DNA of 49,274 nt from Acidobacteriota bacterium (GCA_004298115.1 SCRJ01000110.1:1-49274); one strand, 5' to 3'. Numbered from the stretch's first letter, positions 34,678 to 43,733 are shown. Made by a program: numbers and translations. Notes: a model not told the origin generated them from the sequence alone.

Positions 34678-34968
34678 TTACTTTTCCAGCACGCCGAGGA
34701 TCTCGTCCTCGCGCGCGATCAGGTACTCCTGGTCGTCGATCTTGATGTCCGATCCCGAGTACTTGCCGACGAGGACGCGGTCGCCCTTCTTGACGTCGAT
34801 CGGCATCCGCTTGCCGTTGTCGTCGAGCTTGCCGGGGCCGACGGCGATCACCTCGGCCTCCTGCGGCTTCTCTTTCGCGGTGTCGGGGATGATGATCCCG
34901 CCCTTCACCACTTCTTTCTCTTCCAGACGACGGAGGAGAACCCGATCATGGAGTGGACGAACGTTCAT
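34678..34968 (-). CDS. groES: Co-chaperonin GroES
   Basis: 96 residues with the typical [14 protein letters not shown] start, the mobile loop [15 protein letters not shown] and the end GVLEK. Full length for the family. It caps the GroEL ring. GAGGGAGGG lies upstream of the ATG. It is the first gene of a groES-groEL operon. Confidence 0.98.
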   Translation of the reverse strand: MNVRPLHDRVLLRRLEEKEVVKGGIIIPDTAKEKPQEAEVIAVGPGKLDDNGKRMPIDVKKGDRVLVGKYSGSDIKIDDQEYLIAREDEILGVLEK

Positions 34969-35020
34969 ATGTCTAACCCTCCCTCTTTCTTATGTTTACA
35001 TTTGCTCGCCGGGGTGCGTG

Positions 35021-35047
35021 TTGGCACTCGCCATACGAGACTGCTAA
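35021..35047 (-). promoter_or_regulatory. CIRCE element (HrcA operator)
   Basis: TTGGCACTC, nine bases, GACTGCTAA. Each arm matches eight of nine bases of the CIRCE consensus TTAGCACTC-N9-GAGTGCTAA. It overlaps the predicted start point of groESL, so HrcA would repress without heat stress. Confidence 0.9.
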
Positions 35048-35048
35048 C

Positions 35049-35077
35049 ACTTTAGGACCTGCGTCCCGGGTTGTCAA
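35049..35077 (-). promoter_or_regulatory. Housekeeping promoter of groESL
   Basis: On the minus strand a perfect TTGACA (35077-35072) and TAAAGT (35054-35049) are 17 bases apart. The start point falls within the CIRCE element, the usual arrangement. Confidence 0.7.
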
Positions 35078-35191
35078 GTGGGTTCGTGGACTCGGTCTCC
35101 GCCGCCGGCGGCGAACCGGCATGGCGTACGGGACGAGATCCGAGGGCGCCCGGGACCGGCCGCGGCGGGCGCCCCCGCCGTCCCCCTGCGG

Positions 35192-35220
35192 TTGCAGGGC
35201 CGCCGCCGGCACGGTATAGT
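35192..35220 (+). promoter_or_regulatory. Housekeeping promoter of the sigma factor/kinase operon
   Basis: TTGCAG (35192-35197) and TATAGT (35215-35220) are exactly 17 bases apart. The start point near 35227 gives a 78-base leader before the sigma-factor ATG. Confidence 0.6.
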
Positions 35221-35304
35221 CGAGCCACGATCGATGGCGAGGAGTTGCAGGCAGTTACCGGCGCGCGACGGTGCCTCGCGACCGGCGGAACCCAGAGGCG
35301 GTCC

Positions 35305-35913
35305 ATGGCCGACGCAGGTTGTCCCCCTTCCCCTCAGACCGTCCCTCCCCGGGAGACGGAAACCACGGCCGCGCTCCTCGAGTTGATCCGCACCGGCGAC
35401 CCCGCCGCGACCGATCGCCTGGTCAGGCGTTGCCTCCCCGCTCTCCGACGGTGGGCGCACGGCCGCCTTCCGGTGCGGGCGCGAGGCATGGTCGACACCG
35501 ACGACCTCGTGCAGGTGACCGTGCTGCGGGCGTTGAGCCAGGTGGGACGCTTCGAGCCGCGCCGGGAAGGGGCGTTCCTCGCGTACCTGCGCACCATCCT
35601 GCTCAACGCGGTGCGCGACGAGATCCGCCGCGTGGCGCGGAGGCCGGGGGGGGAGGCGATGTCCGACGACCTGCCCGACGGCGCACCCCCGGCGGTCGAG
35701 CAGGCGATCGGGCACGAGGCGATGCAGGCGTACGAGGCGGCGCTCGCCGAGCTGAGCGACGCCCAGCAGGAGGCCGTGATCCTGCGGGTCGAGTTCGGCT
35801 ACACGTTCCCGGAGATCGCCCAGGCCACCGGGAGCCCGTCCGCCAACGCGGCGCGCATGACGGTCGCCAGGGCGCTGCTGCGGCTCGGAGAGGCGATGAA
35901 TGCCCGGCGATAG
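35305..35913 (+). CDS. ECF-type RNA polymerase sigma factor
   Basis: 202 residues. Region 2 reads LVRRCLPALRRWAHGRL then DTDDLVQVTVLRALSQ (core-binding and -10 recognition), and region 4 reads LSDAQQEAVILRVEFGYTFPEIAQATG with a helix-turn-helix continuing to ARALLRLGEAM. This layout resembles the ECF groups found with Ser/Thr kinases in Acidobacteria and Planctomycetes. The ATG at 35305 has AGAGGCGG upstream. The gene overlaps the following kinase gene by 14 bases, so the two are translationally linked; the kinase is the likely regulator, as no anti-sigma factor is seen. Confidence 0.88.
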   Translation: MADAGCPPSPQTVPPRETETTAALLELIRTGDPAATDRLVRRCLPALRRWAHGRLPVRARGMVDTDDLVQVTVLRALSQVGRFEPRREGAFLAYLRTILLNAVRDEIRRVARRPGGEAMSDDLPDGAPPAVEQAIGHEAMQAYEAALAELSDAQQEAVILRVEFGYTFPEIAQATGSPSANAARMTVARALLRLGEAMNARR

Positions 35914-38587
35914 CGACGACATTCTGCGGATCGCCGAGGCGATCGCCGACGAGACCCCGGTGGACTGGGGGTCGTGCGAACCGGCGAGCCCGGAGGACAG
36001 GCTCCGCCTCGAAAACCTCAAGGTGGTCGAGTCGGTCGCCGCCGCGTACCGCTCCCTGCACGCCTCGGGCTCGGGTCAGGACGACTCCTCCCCCTCCGGG
36101 GCCCGGTACAAACCGGGGCCGGAACAAGTTCTCTTCGAGTGGGGCCACCTCAAGGTCGTCGAGAAGCTCGGCGGCGGCAGTACCGGCGAGGTGTTCCGGG
36201 CGTACGATCCCATCCTCGACCGCGAGGTCGCGCTCAAACTCTGGCGCTCGGATCCCGCCGCGCCGGCCGCGGCCCGCCGCCACTTCCTCCAGGAAGCGCG
36301 CCGCCTCGCTCGCGTCCGCCACCCCAACGTCGTCGTGGTGCACGGCGCCGACGTCCGCGACGGCCGCGTCGGGCTGTGGACCGACCTCGTGGCCGGCACC
36401 ACGCTGGAGCAGTGGCTCGCGCAGGAGGGGCCGCTGAGCGCCGAGGAGGCGGCTCTGATCGGCCTCGACCTTTGCCGGGCGCTGGCCGCCGTCCACGCGG
36501 CCGGCCTCGTCCACGGCGACGTCAAGGCGGCGAACGTCATGCGCGAGCGGGGAGGGCGCAACGTCCTGATGGACTTCGGCGCCGGCGTCGACCGGGCACG
36601 CAAGGACCGCCACGGGACGGCGGCCGGCACGGTCGGAACGCCGATCGCGATGGCGCCCGAGCTGCTGCGGGGGGAGCCGCCGAGCCCGGCGTCCGACATC
36701 TACTCCCTGGGCGTCCTGCTCTACCGGCTGGTCAGCGGACGCTACCCCGTCGAGGCGAACACGCTGGCCGAGCTCCAGGAGCGGCACCGGCAGGGAGCCT
36801 TCTCCGCCCTGCGGGACGTCCGGCCCGACCTGCCTGCCGACGTCGCAGCGGTCGTGGGCCGCGCGCTGGCGCCCGCGTCCGGCGACCGCTACCCGAGCGC
36901 CGGCGCGATGGAGCACGCCTTGCTGAGCTGGCTGGCCCCCGGCCACGCGGACAGCGCCGGGGCGCGCGCCGGCGCGGCCACTCGCGACCGACGGTCGGAA
37001 ACCGGGGCGCGGCGTCCGCTCGCGCGCCGGCTGGCCGTCCCGCGCGGTTGGCGGGTGGCGGCCGTCGTTGCGGTCCTCGCGGCGGCGATCGCGATCGCCC
37101 TCGCGCTCCCGGGCATCCGCGGCCGGCACGCGCGCCCGGCCCTCCAGCCGGCGCAGGTACGCTCGCTGGCCGTGCTCCCCTTCCAGGCGCTGGACCGGGA
37201 GGGCCGGAACGACTACCTGGGGCTCGGGGTGGCGGACGCCCTCATCAACCGCTTGAGCCACCTGCCCGGGATCGTCGTACGGCCGAGCAGCGCCGTGCTG
37301 CGCTACGCCGAGGCGCGGCCCGACCTCGAGGACGTCGGCCGCGCCCTCGGGGTGGAAGCCCTGCTCGATGGCCGGATCCAGCGCTCCGGCGACCGGGTCC
37401 GCGTCACGGCCCAGCTCGTCAGCACCGAAGGCGGCGCGCCGATCTGGGCGGCGACGTTCGACCGGAAGGCCGCCAACATCTTCGAGCTCGAGGACTCGAT
37501 CTCCGAGCAGCTGGTGCGCGCCCTGCGCCTCCAGCTCACCGAGGCGGAGCGCGTCAACCTCGCGTGGCGCCCCGCCACGAAGGCCGATGCCTACCAGGCG
37601 TATCTGAAAGGCCGCTACTTCTGGAACAAGTGGACGCCGGCGTCGGTGCGCAAGAGCATCGAGTACCTCGAACAGGCGGTTGCGTCGGATCCATCGTTCG
37701 CCCTCGCGTACGCCGGTCTCGCGGACTCCTACACGGTCCTCGCGGGCCTCGAGCCGGGGCCGGCCGCTCCGATCCAGGCGTACGCGCGCGCGCAGGCCGC
37801 CGCGATGCGGGCGCTGGAGCTCGACGGCAACCTCGCCGACGCCCACGCCGCTCTGGGCGCCGTCCGCCTGCACCACGACTGGGAGTGGGCGGCGGCCGAA
37901 GCCGAGTTCGTCAGGGCTGCGGAGCTCAACGCCGGATGCCTCACGGCTCACCTCTGGTACGCCGAGTTGCTCTCCCAGCTCGGCCGCCACGATGAGGCGG
38001 TCCTCGAGATCGGGCGTGCCCTCCAGACCGATCCGGTCTCGCTGGCCGCGAACGCCGTGGCGGGATCGATCTACCTCGAAGCCGGCCGCGGCGGCGAAGC
38101 CATCCAACAGCTCGCCAGGACGCTCGAGATCGAACCGGCGTTCCACCTCGCGTACACCTTTCTGGCGTCGGCGTACGAGAGGCAGGGCAACTACGAGGCG
38201 ACCGTCGCGAACTGGCAGAACGCGATCGTACTCGGGGGAGCGCCCGAGGACGACGCCCCAGCGCTCGGACGCGCCTACAAGGCCGGCGGCATGCCGGCGG
38301 CGTGGCGCTGGCGGCTCGACCGGATGCGGGCGAGCGCCGCGCACGCCTACGTGCCGCCGGCCCTGCTGGCGCGCGCCCACGCGGCCCTTGGCGATACCCG
38401 CGCCGCGCTCGCATGGCTCGACAAGGCCGCCGCGGCCCACGACGAGTTCCTCCTGCGGGTCAAGGGCGAACCGGCGTTCGACGGCCTGCGCGCGAACCGG
38501 CGTTTCATCGCGATGCTGCACGGGATCGGCGTTCCAGCGGAGATCTCGGAAACCCCGTCGCGCCTCTCCGACGCCCCGCGGCCCTGA
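35900..38587 (+). CDS. Ser/Thr protein kinase with transmembrane helix, FlgO/TolB-like domain and TPR repeats
   Basis: 895 residues. The kinase domain (about 80-345) has the Gly loop LGGGSTGEVF, Lys113 in ALKLW, Glu132, catalytic HGDVKAANV with Asp207, DFG at 225-227 and APE at 252-254, so it should be active. A membrane helix at about 384-405 follows. Outside it is a domain (420-540) starting RSLAVLPFQAL, like that of FlgO/TolB-type and adenylyl-cyclase-associated proteins, then TPR repeats to the C-terminus. This architecture is frequent in Acidobacteria. The short N-terminal leader (1-80) is acidic. It overlaps the sigma-factor gene by 14 bases and probably controls it by phosphorylation. 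Confidence 0.9.
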   Translation: MPGDSDDILRIAEAIADETPVDWGSCEPASPEDRLRLENLKVVESVAAAYRSLHASGSGQDDSSPSGARYKPGPEQVLFEWGHLKVVEKLGGGSTGEVFRAYDPILDREVALKLWRSDPAAPAAARRHFLQEARRLARVRHPNVVVVHGADVRDGRVGLWTDLVAGTTLEQWLAQEGPLSAEEAALIGLDLCRALAAVHAAGLVHGDVKAANVMRERGGRNVLMDFGAGVDRARKDRHGTAAGTVGTPIAMAPELLRGEPPSPASDIYSLGVLLYRLVSGRYPVEANTLAELQERHRQGAFSALRDVRPDLPADVAAVVGRALAPASGDRYPSAGAMEHALLSWLAPGHADSAGARAGAATRDRRSETGARRPLARRLAVPRGWRVAAVVAVLAAAIAIALALPGIRGRHARPALQPAQVRSLAVLPFQALDREGRNDYLGLGVADALINRLSHLPGIVVRPSSAVLRYAEARPDLEDVGRALGVEALLDGRIQRSGDRVRVTAQLVSTEGGAPIWAATFDRKAANIFELEDSISEQLVRALRLQLTEAERVNLAWRPATKADAYQAYLKGRYFWNKWTPASVRKSIEYLEQAVASDPSFALAYAGLADSYTVLAGLEPGPAAPIQAYARAQAAAMRALELDGNLADAHAALGAVRLHHDWEWAAAEAEFVRAAELNAGCLTAHLWYAELLSQLGRHDEAVLEIGRALQTDPVSLAANAVAGSIYLEAGRGGEAIQQLARTLEIEPAFHLAYTFLASAYERQGNYEATVANWQNAIVLGGAPEDDAPALGRAYKAGGMPAAWRWRLDRMRASAAHAYVPPALLARAHAALGDTRAALAWLDKAAAAHDEFLLRVKGEPAFDGLRANRRFIAMLHGIGVPAEISETPSRLSDAPRP

Positions 38588-38803
38588 TGCCGGCGCCGGT
38601 GACGTCCCGGGCACGTACGCTCCATGTCCAAACGGGAGGGCGCGGACCCAGCGCTCGAACGTGCGGTTTCGCGGCGGCGCGGCGTTATCACGGGTGAAGG
38701 CCACGGGCCGGCTTCCGAACGATCCGACACAATCGCGCCGGCGTGTCGTTCCGTCCGCCGGAATGCGCCGGGCGGGTCGGGCGGGAGTCGGAGGAGGAGT
38801 GCC

Positions 38804-39307
38804 ATGGATCGCAGGCAAGGGCGGACGATCGTGGCGGTGGGGGTTGCGCTCGCGGCCGCCGCGACCGCGGGCGCCGGGATCATCGTCCAGGAAAAGCCGG
38901 TCTCCCTGTTGACGAACACCCTCGTCATGCACGCGGGCAGGCCGTTCGTGCCGCTGAGTGAGCTCGCGAGGGCGCTCGGCGGCAGCGGGCGGTACGACCC
39001 CGTCCGCCTGCGGTACGAGATTCGACCCGGCGCCGCAGGGGTGCTCCAGTTCAACCCCGGAGGCCTGGGGGCGCTCGGCATCCAACGCCTCGACGGCCAG
39101 GTCCCCGGGCCGTCCTTCTCACTCCGGATCGGCGGCCAGGACGTTGCGATCGAGGACCAGGACCACGTGCTGTTGCCGTCGGGGGACCCCGCCGTTTCCT
39201 TGAGCTTCCTCGCCAGGCTGCTCGGCGGATTGGCGAGGTTCGACCCCAGCCGGGGGGCGTGGGTGCTGCCGCCGGGCGGCACCGCTAACCCGTTGAGGTT
39301 CCGGTGA
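38804..39307 (+). CDS. Exported protein with two copper-amine-oxidase-N-like (stalk) repeats
   Basis: 167 residues. After a hydrophobic N-terminal segment (IVAVGVALAAAATAGAGII) the protein has two similar units, RPFVPLSELARALGGSGRYDP and VSLSFLARLLGGLARFDPSRGAWVL, like the stalk or copper amine oxidase N-terminal repeat common in surface proteins of Gram-positive and other bacteria. The ATG at 38804 has a strong GGAGGAGG site; longer frames upstream are ignored. It is the first of four small exported-protein genes. Function unknown; cell-wall or surface binding is the usual guess for this domain. Confidence 0.65.
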   Translation: MDRRQGRTIVAVGVALAAAATAGAGIIVQEKPVSLLTNTLVMHAGRPFVPLSELARALGGSGRYDPVRLRYEIRPGAAGVLQFNPGGLGALGIQRLDGQVPGPSFSLRIGGQDVAIEDQDHVLLPSGDPAVSLSFLARLLGGLARFDPSRGAWVLPPGGTANPLRFR

Positions 39308-39449
39308 CCCGGCGAGGTGGCCGCGGACCACGCCCGGTTCGGGCGCCGGGGTTAGGCACGGGCCCGACCGGAGCCCGCAGCGGCGATGCCTGCAGCTTCG
39401 GCGCACCGAGACCGTGCCGGACCGAGTTCCGGGAAAGGGAGCGACGACA

Positions 39450-39995
39450 ATGATGATCGCTTTGAATGTGGTCCGCATCGCGAGGACCGGGATCGTGGTC
39501 GCGGCCGTCCTCGTGGCCGCCGGCCAGGCCGCGGCGAAGCCGGCGGTCCCCACGCCGACGCCGGCGCCGCCGCCCGTGGTGCGGGAAACGCTGCCGCTTT
39601 ACGGCCAACTGCTCAACGGCGACTGGGTCATGGCGCGCGGGGGCCGGCTCTACTTCGTCGGCCAGGGCGGCGTCATGAGCTAGTGCCCGGACGGCGACTA
39701 TCGAATTAAGAACGGTTCCCACGTCTTGGTGAAGAGGATGCGCATCGTCCCGCCCTGGATCGACCGCGGCTTCGCCCCCCAGCCCGAGCCTCCAAAACAG
39801 GTCAGGGAGCTCCGTGCCCGGACCGCCGACGGCAGGGGCCTGGTCACCGCCGGAGGCCGACTCTTCTTCGTCGGCGACGGCGGCCAGAGGACTCTCTGCC
39901 CGGACGGCGTCTACGCTCTCGCGGGCGGGGGTTCGGTGCGGGTCGCCGGGGGATTCATCTTCGACGCCGCGAACCTCCAGGGGTTCGCCCCCTAG
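39450..39995 (+). pseudogene. Exported tandem-repeat protein interrupted by an in-frame TAG
   Basis: The frame from ATG 39450 runs without shift to TAG at 39993-39995 but is broken by a TAG at 39681-39683. Before it is a signal peptide (ARTGIVVAAVLVAAGQAAA), a Pro/Thr-rich linker and repeat unit 1, GGRLYFVGQGGVMS; after it the sequence continues CPDGDYRI and reaches repeat unit 2, GGRLFFVGDGGQRTLCPDG. Aligning the two units puts the TAG exactly at the Leu before CPDG, so a single TTG-to-TAG change is enough. Either this is a fresh nonsense pseudogene, the stop is read through, or the base is wrong. Read as it stands it gives a 77-residue secreted product. AAGGGAG precedes the ATG. Confidence 0.6.
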
Positions 39996-40519
39996 AGGTG
40001 GACTTTCCGGGAGTTGTTCTCCTCGCGCAGCTCGAGGATGACGTTCTCGGGGTCCAGCCTGACGCGGTACCACTTCACCCCGCCGCAGTTGTTGAACGTA
40101 CGCGGCGTGGGAAGCATGCCGACGCCGGGCTTCGCGTCCGGGATGTTCTCCGCGCACGCGTCGCACGGCTTGACGTAGGGCCCGCTCTCGGTGTCGGCGC
40201 GCTCCCAGACGACCCTGAACGGGCCGGTCGCGACCACGCCGATGTTGCTGAACACCGGCTGCAGGCTGAAGCTCCAGCACGGCTGGCCGCCGGGCATCTC
40301 GCCAAGCCGGTTCAGCATCTGGACCCGCACCTCCGAGAGGTTCAGGTCCGGCAGAGGCAACGTTCCGGAGGGGACCGGGGTCTTCGTCGGGATCGCCGGC
40401 ACCGCCGACGCCGGGCGTTGCACCTGCCGCGACGCGCCCGGCGACGGTTTGGGGGGCGCGGCCGCGGCCGCAACCGCGATCAGCGCGCCCGACACGGTCA
40501 ATGCAATCGAGGGTCGCAT
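39992..40519 (-). CDS. Exported CARDB-like protein
   Basis: 175 residues. A signal peptide (MRPSIALTVSGALIAVAAAAA) is followed by a Pro-rich linker and a beta-rich domain with LPDLNLSEVRV, SNIGVVATGPFRVVW and ELREENNSRKV. Those blocks are typical of CARDB (adhesion-like, Ig-fold) domains. Cysteines in KPCDACAE and NNCGG may form disulfides. The second of two close ATGs (40519) is chosen since AGGAGG lies seven bases upstream. Its stop codon overlaps that of the convergent repeat gene in a shared CTAG. A second CARDB-like exported protein follows upstream at 40692-41351. Confidence 0.7.
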   Translation of the reverse strand: MRPSIALTVSGALIAVAAAAAPPKPSPGASRQVQRPASAVPAIPTKTPVPSGTLPLPDLNLSEVRVQMLNRLGEMPGGQPCWSFSLQPVFSNIGVVATGPFRVVWERADTESGPYVKPCDACAENIPDAKPGVGMLPTPRTFNNCGGVKWYRVRLDPENVILELREENNSRKVHL

Positions 40520-40691
40520 CGGCATCCCTCCTCCCACCGAGGGAAACGTCGGCGGCGGGCCGGACCGCACTCCATCCGAGGGGTACACCGGACACGACGC
40601 GGCGGCCGCTTTCCTGCGGCCGCCGCCACGGTCCGGCTCTCGACCCCCGCCGGCGCGGTTCGCGTCGCGCCCCGGAGGCCTGCCACGAGCG

Positions 40692-41351
40692 CTACTGGAC
40701 GCAGAGATCGATCTGGTACCCGTTGTTGGTCTCGTGCGCGGTTCCTTCGTTGACGATGTTGGTGGAGTCGACGGTCACGTTGAGCCGTGGGAACGGGGCG
40801 GAAGGGTTCAGGGGGCAGGGGTACAACGGGTAGCCGGTGAACGTCTTGATGGGTCCCGGGGGCGAGGTGGCCCCGGCCGGGAGCGCCCAGGGTGCCGTGA
40901 ACGTGCCTTCCGAGAGCCCGCACCACTTCTGCAGGAAGAACGCGTACTGGGGGGTCCCGGGCGGCACGTTCATCACCTGGCAGGCGACGTTGACCTTCCA
41001 GCCCGCCGGCACCGCCGGAGCGTTGCCCTGGTTCTTGAAGCGCCATAACGCTTTCCAGCCCACCATCGAGGGGCCGCCGAAGCCCATCGCGCTCGAGCTC
41101 GCCGGGCCGGTCCACTGCGCACCGACGACGACCAGGTCCGGCCCTTGCGCCTGCACGACGTGCGCGGCCATCGACCTGACCTGCGCCATGATCTTCGCGC
41201 CGGGGGGAGGTTGGAGCTTCTGCAGTTCCTCCACCGGCAACTGGACCAGGTTCTTCACGGCCTGGATCTTGGGTGGCGGGGGCGCGGCCACGGCGGTCGC
41301 CGCCACGATGACGAGGGCGGCCACAACGCTCACTGCGATCGTGCCTTTCAT
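40692..41351 (-). CDS. Exported CARDB-like protein, second copy type
   Basis: 219 residues with a signal peptide (MKGTIAVSVVAALVIVAATAVA). The mature part has GPDLVVVGAQWTGPA, WRFKNQGNAPAVPAGWKV and ends VDSTNIVNEGTAHETNNGY, the order of strands expected in a CARDB-type Ig-like domain, here with extra loops containing cysteines (ACQVMN, KWCGLS, YPCPLN). GGGAG precedes the ATG. It lies about 170 bases upstream of the other CARDB-like gene on the same strand. Probably surface-exposed; partner unknown. Confidence 0.7.
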   Translation of the reverse strand: MKGTIAVSVVAALVIVAATAVAAPPPPKIQAVKNLVQLPVEELQKLQPPPGAKIMAQVRSMAAHVVQAQGPDLVVVGAQWTGPASSSAMGFGGPSMVGWKALWRFKNQGNAPAVPAGWKVNVACQVMNVPPGTPQYAFFLQKWCGLSEGTFTAPWALPAGATSPPGPIKTFTGYPLYPCPLNPSAPFPRLNVTVDSTNIVNEGTAHETNNGYQIDLCVQ

Positions 41352-41565
41352 CGACGTTGTCTCCCTTCATGCGGGAAACGCCGTCCGCGCTCCAAAGCGC
41401 ACACCGGCTCCGTCAGGCGCGACGCGCGGGATTCGGGCCGGCGCAGTGCGCCGCAGCCCGTCGGCCGATGCGAGCAGCGGCCGGGAACCGCCGGGTGCGC
41501 GGCCTCGGCCGCCGCAGTGGGGTTTGCTCGCCAACGCCGGCCTTTCGCAGCCACGAGGCGCGGCG

Positions 41566-42468
41566 TCAATCGACCCGGGGGCCGGCCGCGAGCCGGCCGA
41601 GCGCCCGCCGGTGGCCGCGCAGGATCGCGGCCGCCGCCGCGCGGCCGGCGTCGCCGCGCACGGCGCCGCGGTACCAGAGCGCCCGCAGTCCGGCGTACCC
41701 GGAGTGCAGCACGGCGAGGTACAGGCGGTACGCGAGCGGCCGGAACGGCCGCAGCCTGGTCGCCGCCATGTGCTCGAGGTAGAACGGCGAGCGGGAGCGC
41801 GAGCCGGTCACCGCGCCGAGCCGGTGCACCGCGACCATCGCCGGCGCGAACAGCAGGCGCCAGCCGCCGCGCCGCAGGCGCAGGCAGAGGTCCACGTCCT
41901 CGTTGTAGAGGAAGTAGCTCGGGTCGAAGCCGCCGACCCGCCGCCACGCCTCGGCGCCGGCCGCGAACGCCGCGCCGGAGATGAACCCGACGGTCCGTTC
42001 CCTGGCGGCCGCCGCGGCGGAGGTCGCCTGGCGCACCGTGCCGGTCAGCCAGTTCACGCTGCCGCCCGCGTACCAGAGCGGCCCGCCGGGGCGGTCGAGG
42101 CGGAGCGGGCCGGCCGCCAGCCCGACGCCCGCGCGGCCCACCGCGTCCACGGCGGCGTCGAGGTACCCGTTCGCCACCTCGATATCGTTGTTGAGCACGA
42201 CCAGGGCGGCGAAAGGACCGGCCCCGAGCACCGCGACGCCGGCGTTGACGCCCGCGCCGAAACCCGGGTTGCCCCCGAGCGGCACGAGCTCGGCGCCGTG
42301 CCACTCCCCGGCGCCGAGCGCGCCGCCGTTGTCCACCACCACGACCCGCCGGTCGGCGCGCGAGCGGTCCCGCCGCAGCGCGGCGAGGCACGCCCGGGTC
42401 GGCGCCTCCTCGCCGAAGTGCACGATCACGACGCCGACCCTCGCCCGTGCGGCGCCCGGCCGGCTCAT
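41566..42468 (-). CDS. Family 2 glycosyltransferase, rhamnosyltransferase-like
   Basis: 300 residues. VGVVIVHFGEEAPTRACLAAL, VVVDNGG, GGNPGFGAGVNAG and the acidic motif LNNDIEVANG are typical of the WbbL-type branch, followed by FDPSYFLYNEDVDLCLRLR with the catalytic base region. It should add a deoxysugar or similar residue to a lipid-linked oligosaccharide at the inner membrane. The ATG overlaps the flippase stop (ATGA) with GGAG five bases upstream, so it is the third gene of a coupled operon with the flippase and the initiating sugar transferase. Confidence 0.87.
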   Translation of the reverse strand: MSRPGAARARVGVVIVHFGEEAPTRACLAALRRDRSRADRRVVVVDNGGALGAGEWHGAELVPLGGNPGFGAGVNAGVAVLGAGPFAALVVLNNDIEVANGYLDAAVDAVGRAGVGLAAGPLRLDRPGGPLWYAGGSVNWLTGTVRQATSAAAAARERTVGFISGAAFAAGAEAWRRVGGFDPSYFLYNEDVDLCLRLRRGGWRLLFAPAMVAVHRLGAVTGSRSRSPFYLEHMAATRLRPFRPLAYRLYLAVLHSGYAGLRALWYRGAVRGDAGRAAAAAILRGHRRALGRLAAGPRVD

Positions 42469-43733
42469 TCCAGCTCCGCGCCGGCCGGGGCCGCCGCCTC
42501 GATCCTCCGCGGCCGCCGCACGGCGAGCGTCGCGACCGTGACGCTGGTCGCGAGGCCGAGCGTCCACACGGACACCGCGACCACGGCACACCCCATCGTG
42601 CCCCAGCGCGGGATGACGGCGAGGTTCGCGGCGGCGCTCCCCGCCAGCAAAACCGCCTGGCTCGCCAGCGACCAGCGCTGCCGTCCGCACGCCGCGACCA
42701 GCACGCCGAGCCCCATCATGACGTACGCCGCCGGCAGCAGCCAGACCAGCACCCCCATCAGCGGCACGGACGCGAGGTACGCGGGGCCGAAGACCAGCCG
42801 GACGAGCGGCACCTTGGCGACCGTGAGCGCCCCGGCCACCAGCGCGCCGGCCGCGCCGCCGCCCGCGACGATGGCGGCGATGTGCCGCAGGCGGAGGCGA
42901 CCGGCGGCCGCGGCCCTGGCCACCGTCGGGTAGGTCGCCACCGCGAAGAGCTGCGCGACGCCCAGCAGCCCCCACACCGGCGCGGCGGCCACGCCGTACC
43001 GTCCGATCTCCTCCTTCGCGACCCCGAACCCCGCCAGCAGGAACGTGTCCAGGCGCAGTACGGCCTGCAGGCCGAGGTTGAGCACCAGAAACACCGCCCC
43101 CTCGCGGGCGAGGAAGCCGGCGGTGACCGGGGGCGCGGCGCCTTCCGGCAGCGTGCGCTGCTGCCGGTGCATCACCGCGAGGCCGCCCGCGGCCCCGGCC
43201 GCGAACGCCAAGCCCGTCGTCCACACCGGCGCCGCGAGCATCGCCAGCGCCCCGAGGAGGAGCAGCGCGACGCCCAGCTCCACGCTGCGCCCGCCGACCT
43301 CCACCTCCATCCGGTCGAGCCCTTTGAACGAGGCGCCCACGCTGACCAGTCCGCTGCGCAGCCAGGCGTACGGGATGAACGCCAGCAGCGTCCAGCGCAG
43401 GCCCGGATCGGGCACGAGCGCGGCGCCCGCGATCGCCGCCGGGACGGCCGCCAGCGCGACGCGACGCTGCCAGCCGCGCGACAGACGGCCGAGCGCGCGG
43501 ACCGCCTCCGGCCGGCGGGCCGTCTCCCGGATCAGCACCTCCGCCTGGCCGGCCGTGAGCACGAGCATCAGCACCATCGCCGCGCCGTAGGCGACGGTGA
43601 ACGCCCCCATCGCCGCCGGCCCGAGCCCCCGCGCCACCAGCACGCCGGCGCCGAACAGCGCACCCTTGAGGACCACCTCGCCGGCGCCCAGCCACGCCAC
43701 GTTGCGCGCCAGCTTGCCGGTGGTCCGCGTCAC
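42465..43733 (-). CDS. Polysaccharide flippase (Wzx/MATE-like)
   Basis: A 422-residue membrane protein with about 12 helices. The N-terminus LARNVAWLGAGEVVLKGALF and VLVARGLGPAAMGAF is typical of the oligosaccharide flippase family, and the RYGVAAAPVWGLLGVAQLF and PTVARAAAAGRL segments follow the usual pattern. It should move undecaprenyl-linked repeat units across the membrane. The start is GTG at 43733, overlapping the stop of the sugar transferase gene (GTGA); the open frame upstream belongs to another frame's gene. Confidence 0.85.
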   Translation of the reverse strand: MTRTTGKLARNVAWLGAGEVVLKGALFGAGVLVARGLGPAAMGAFTVAYGAAMVLMLVLTAGQAEVLIRETARRPEAVRALGRLSRGWQRRVALAAVPAAIAGAALVPDPGLRWTLLAFIPYAWLRSGLVSVGASFKGLDRMEVEVGGRSVELGVALLLLGALAMLAAPVWTTGLAFAAGAAGGLAVMHRQQRTLPEGAAPPVTAGFLAREGAVFLVLNLGLQAVLRLDTFLLAGFGVAKEEIGRYGVAAAPVWGLLGVAQLFAVATYPTVARAAAAGRLRLRHIAAIVAGGGAAGALVAGALTVAKVPLVRLVFGPAYLASVPLMGVLVWLLPAAYVMMGLGVLVAACGRQRWSLASQAVLLAGSAAANLAVIPRWGTMGCAVVAVSVWTLGLATSVTVATLAVRRPRRIEAAAPAGAELE

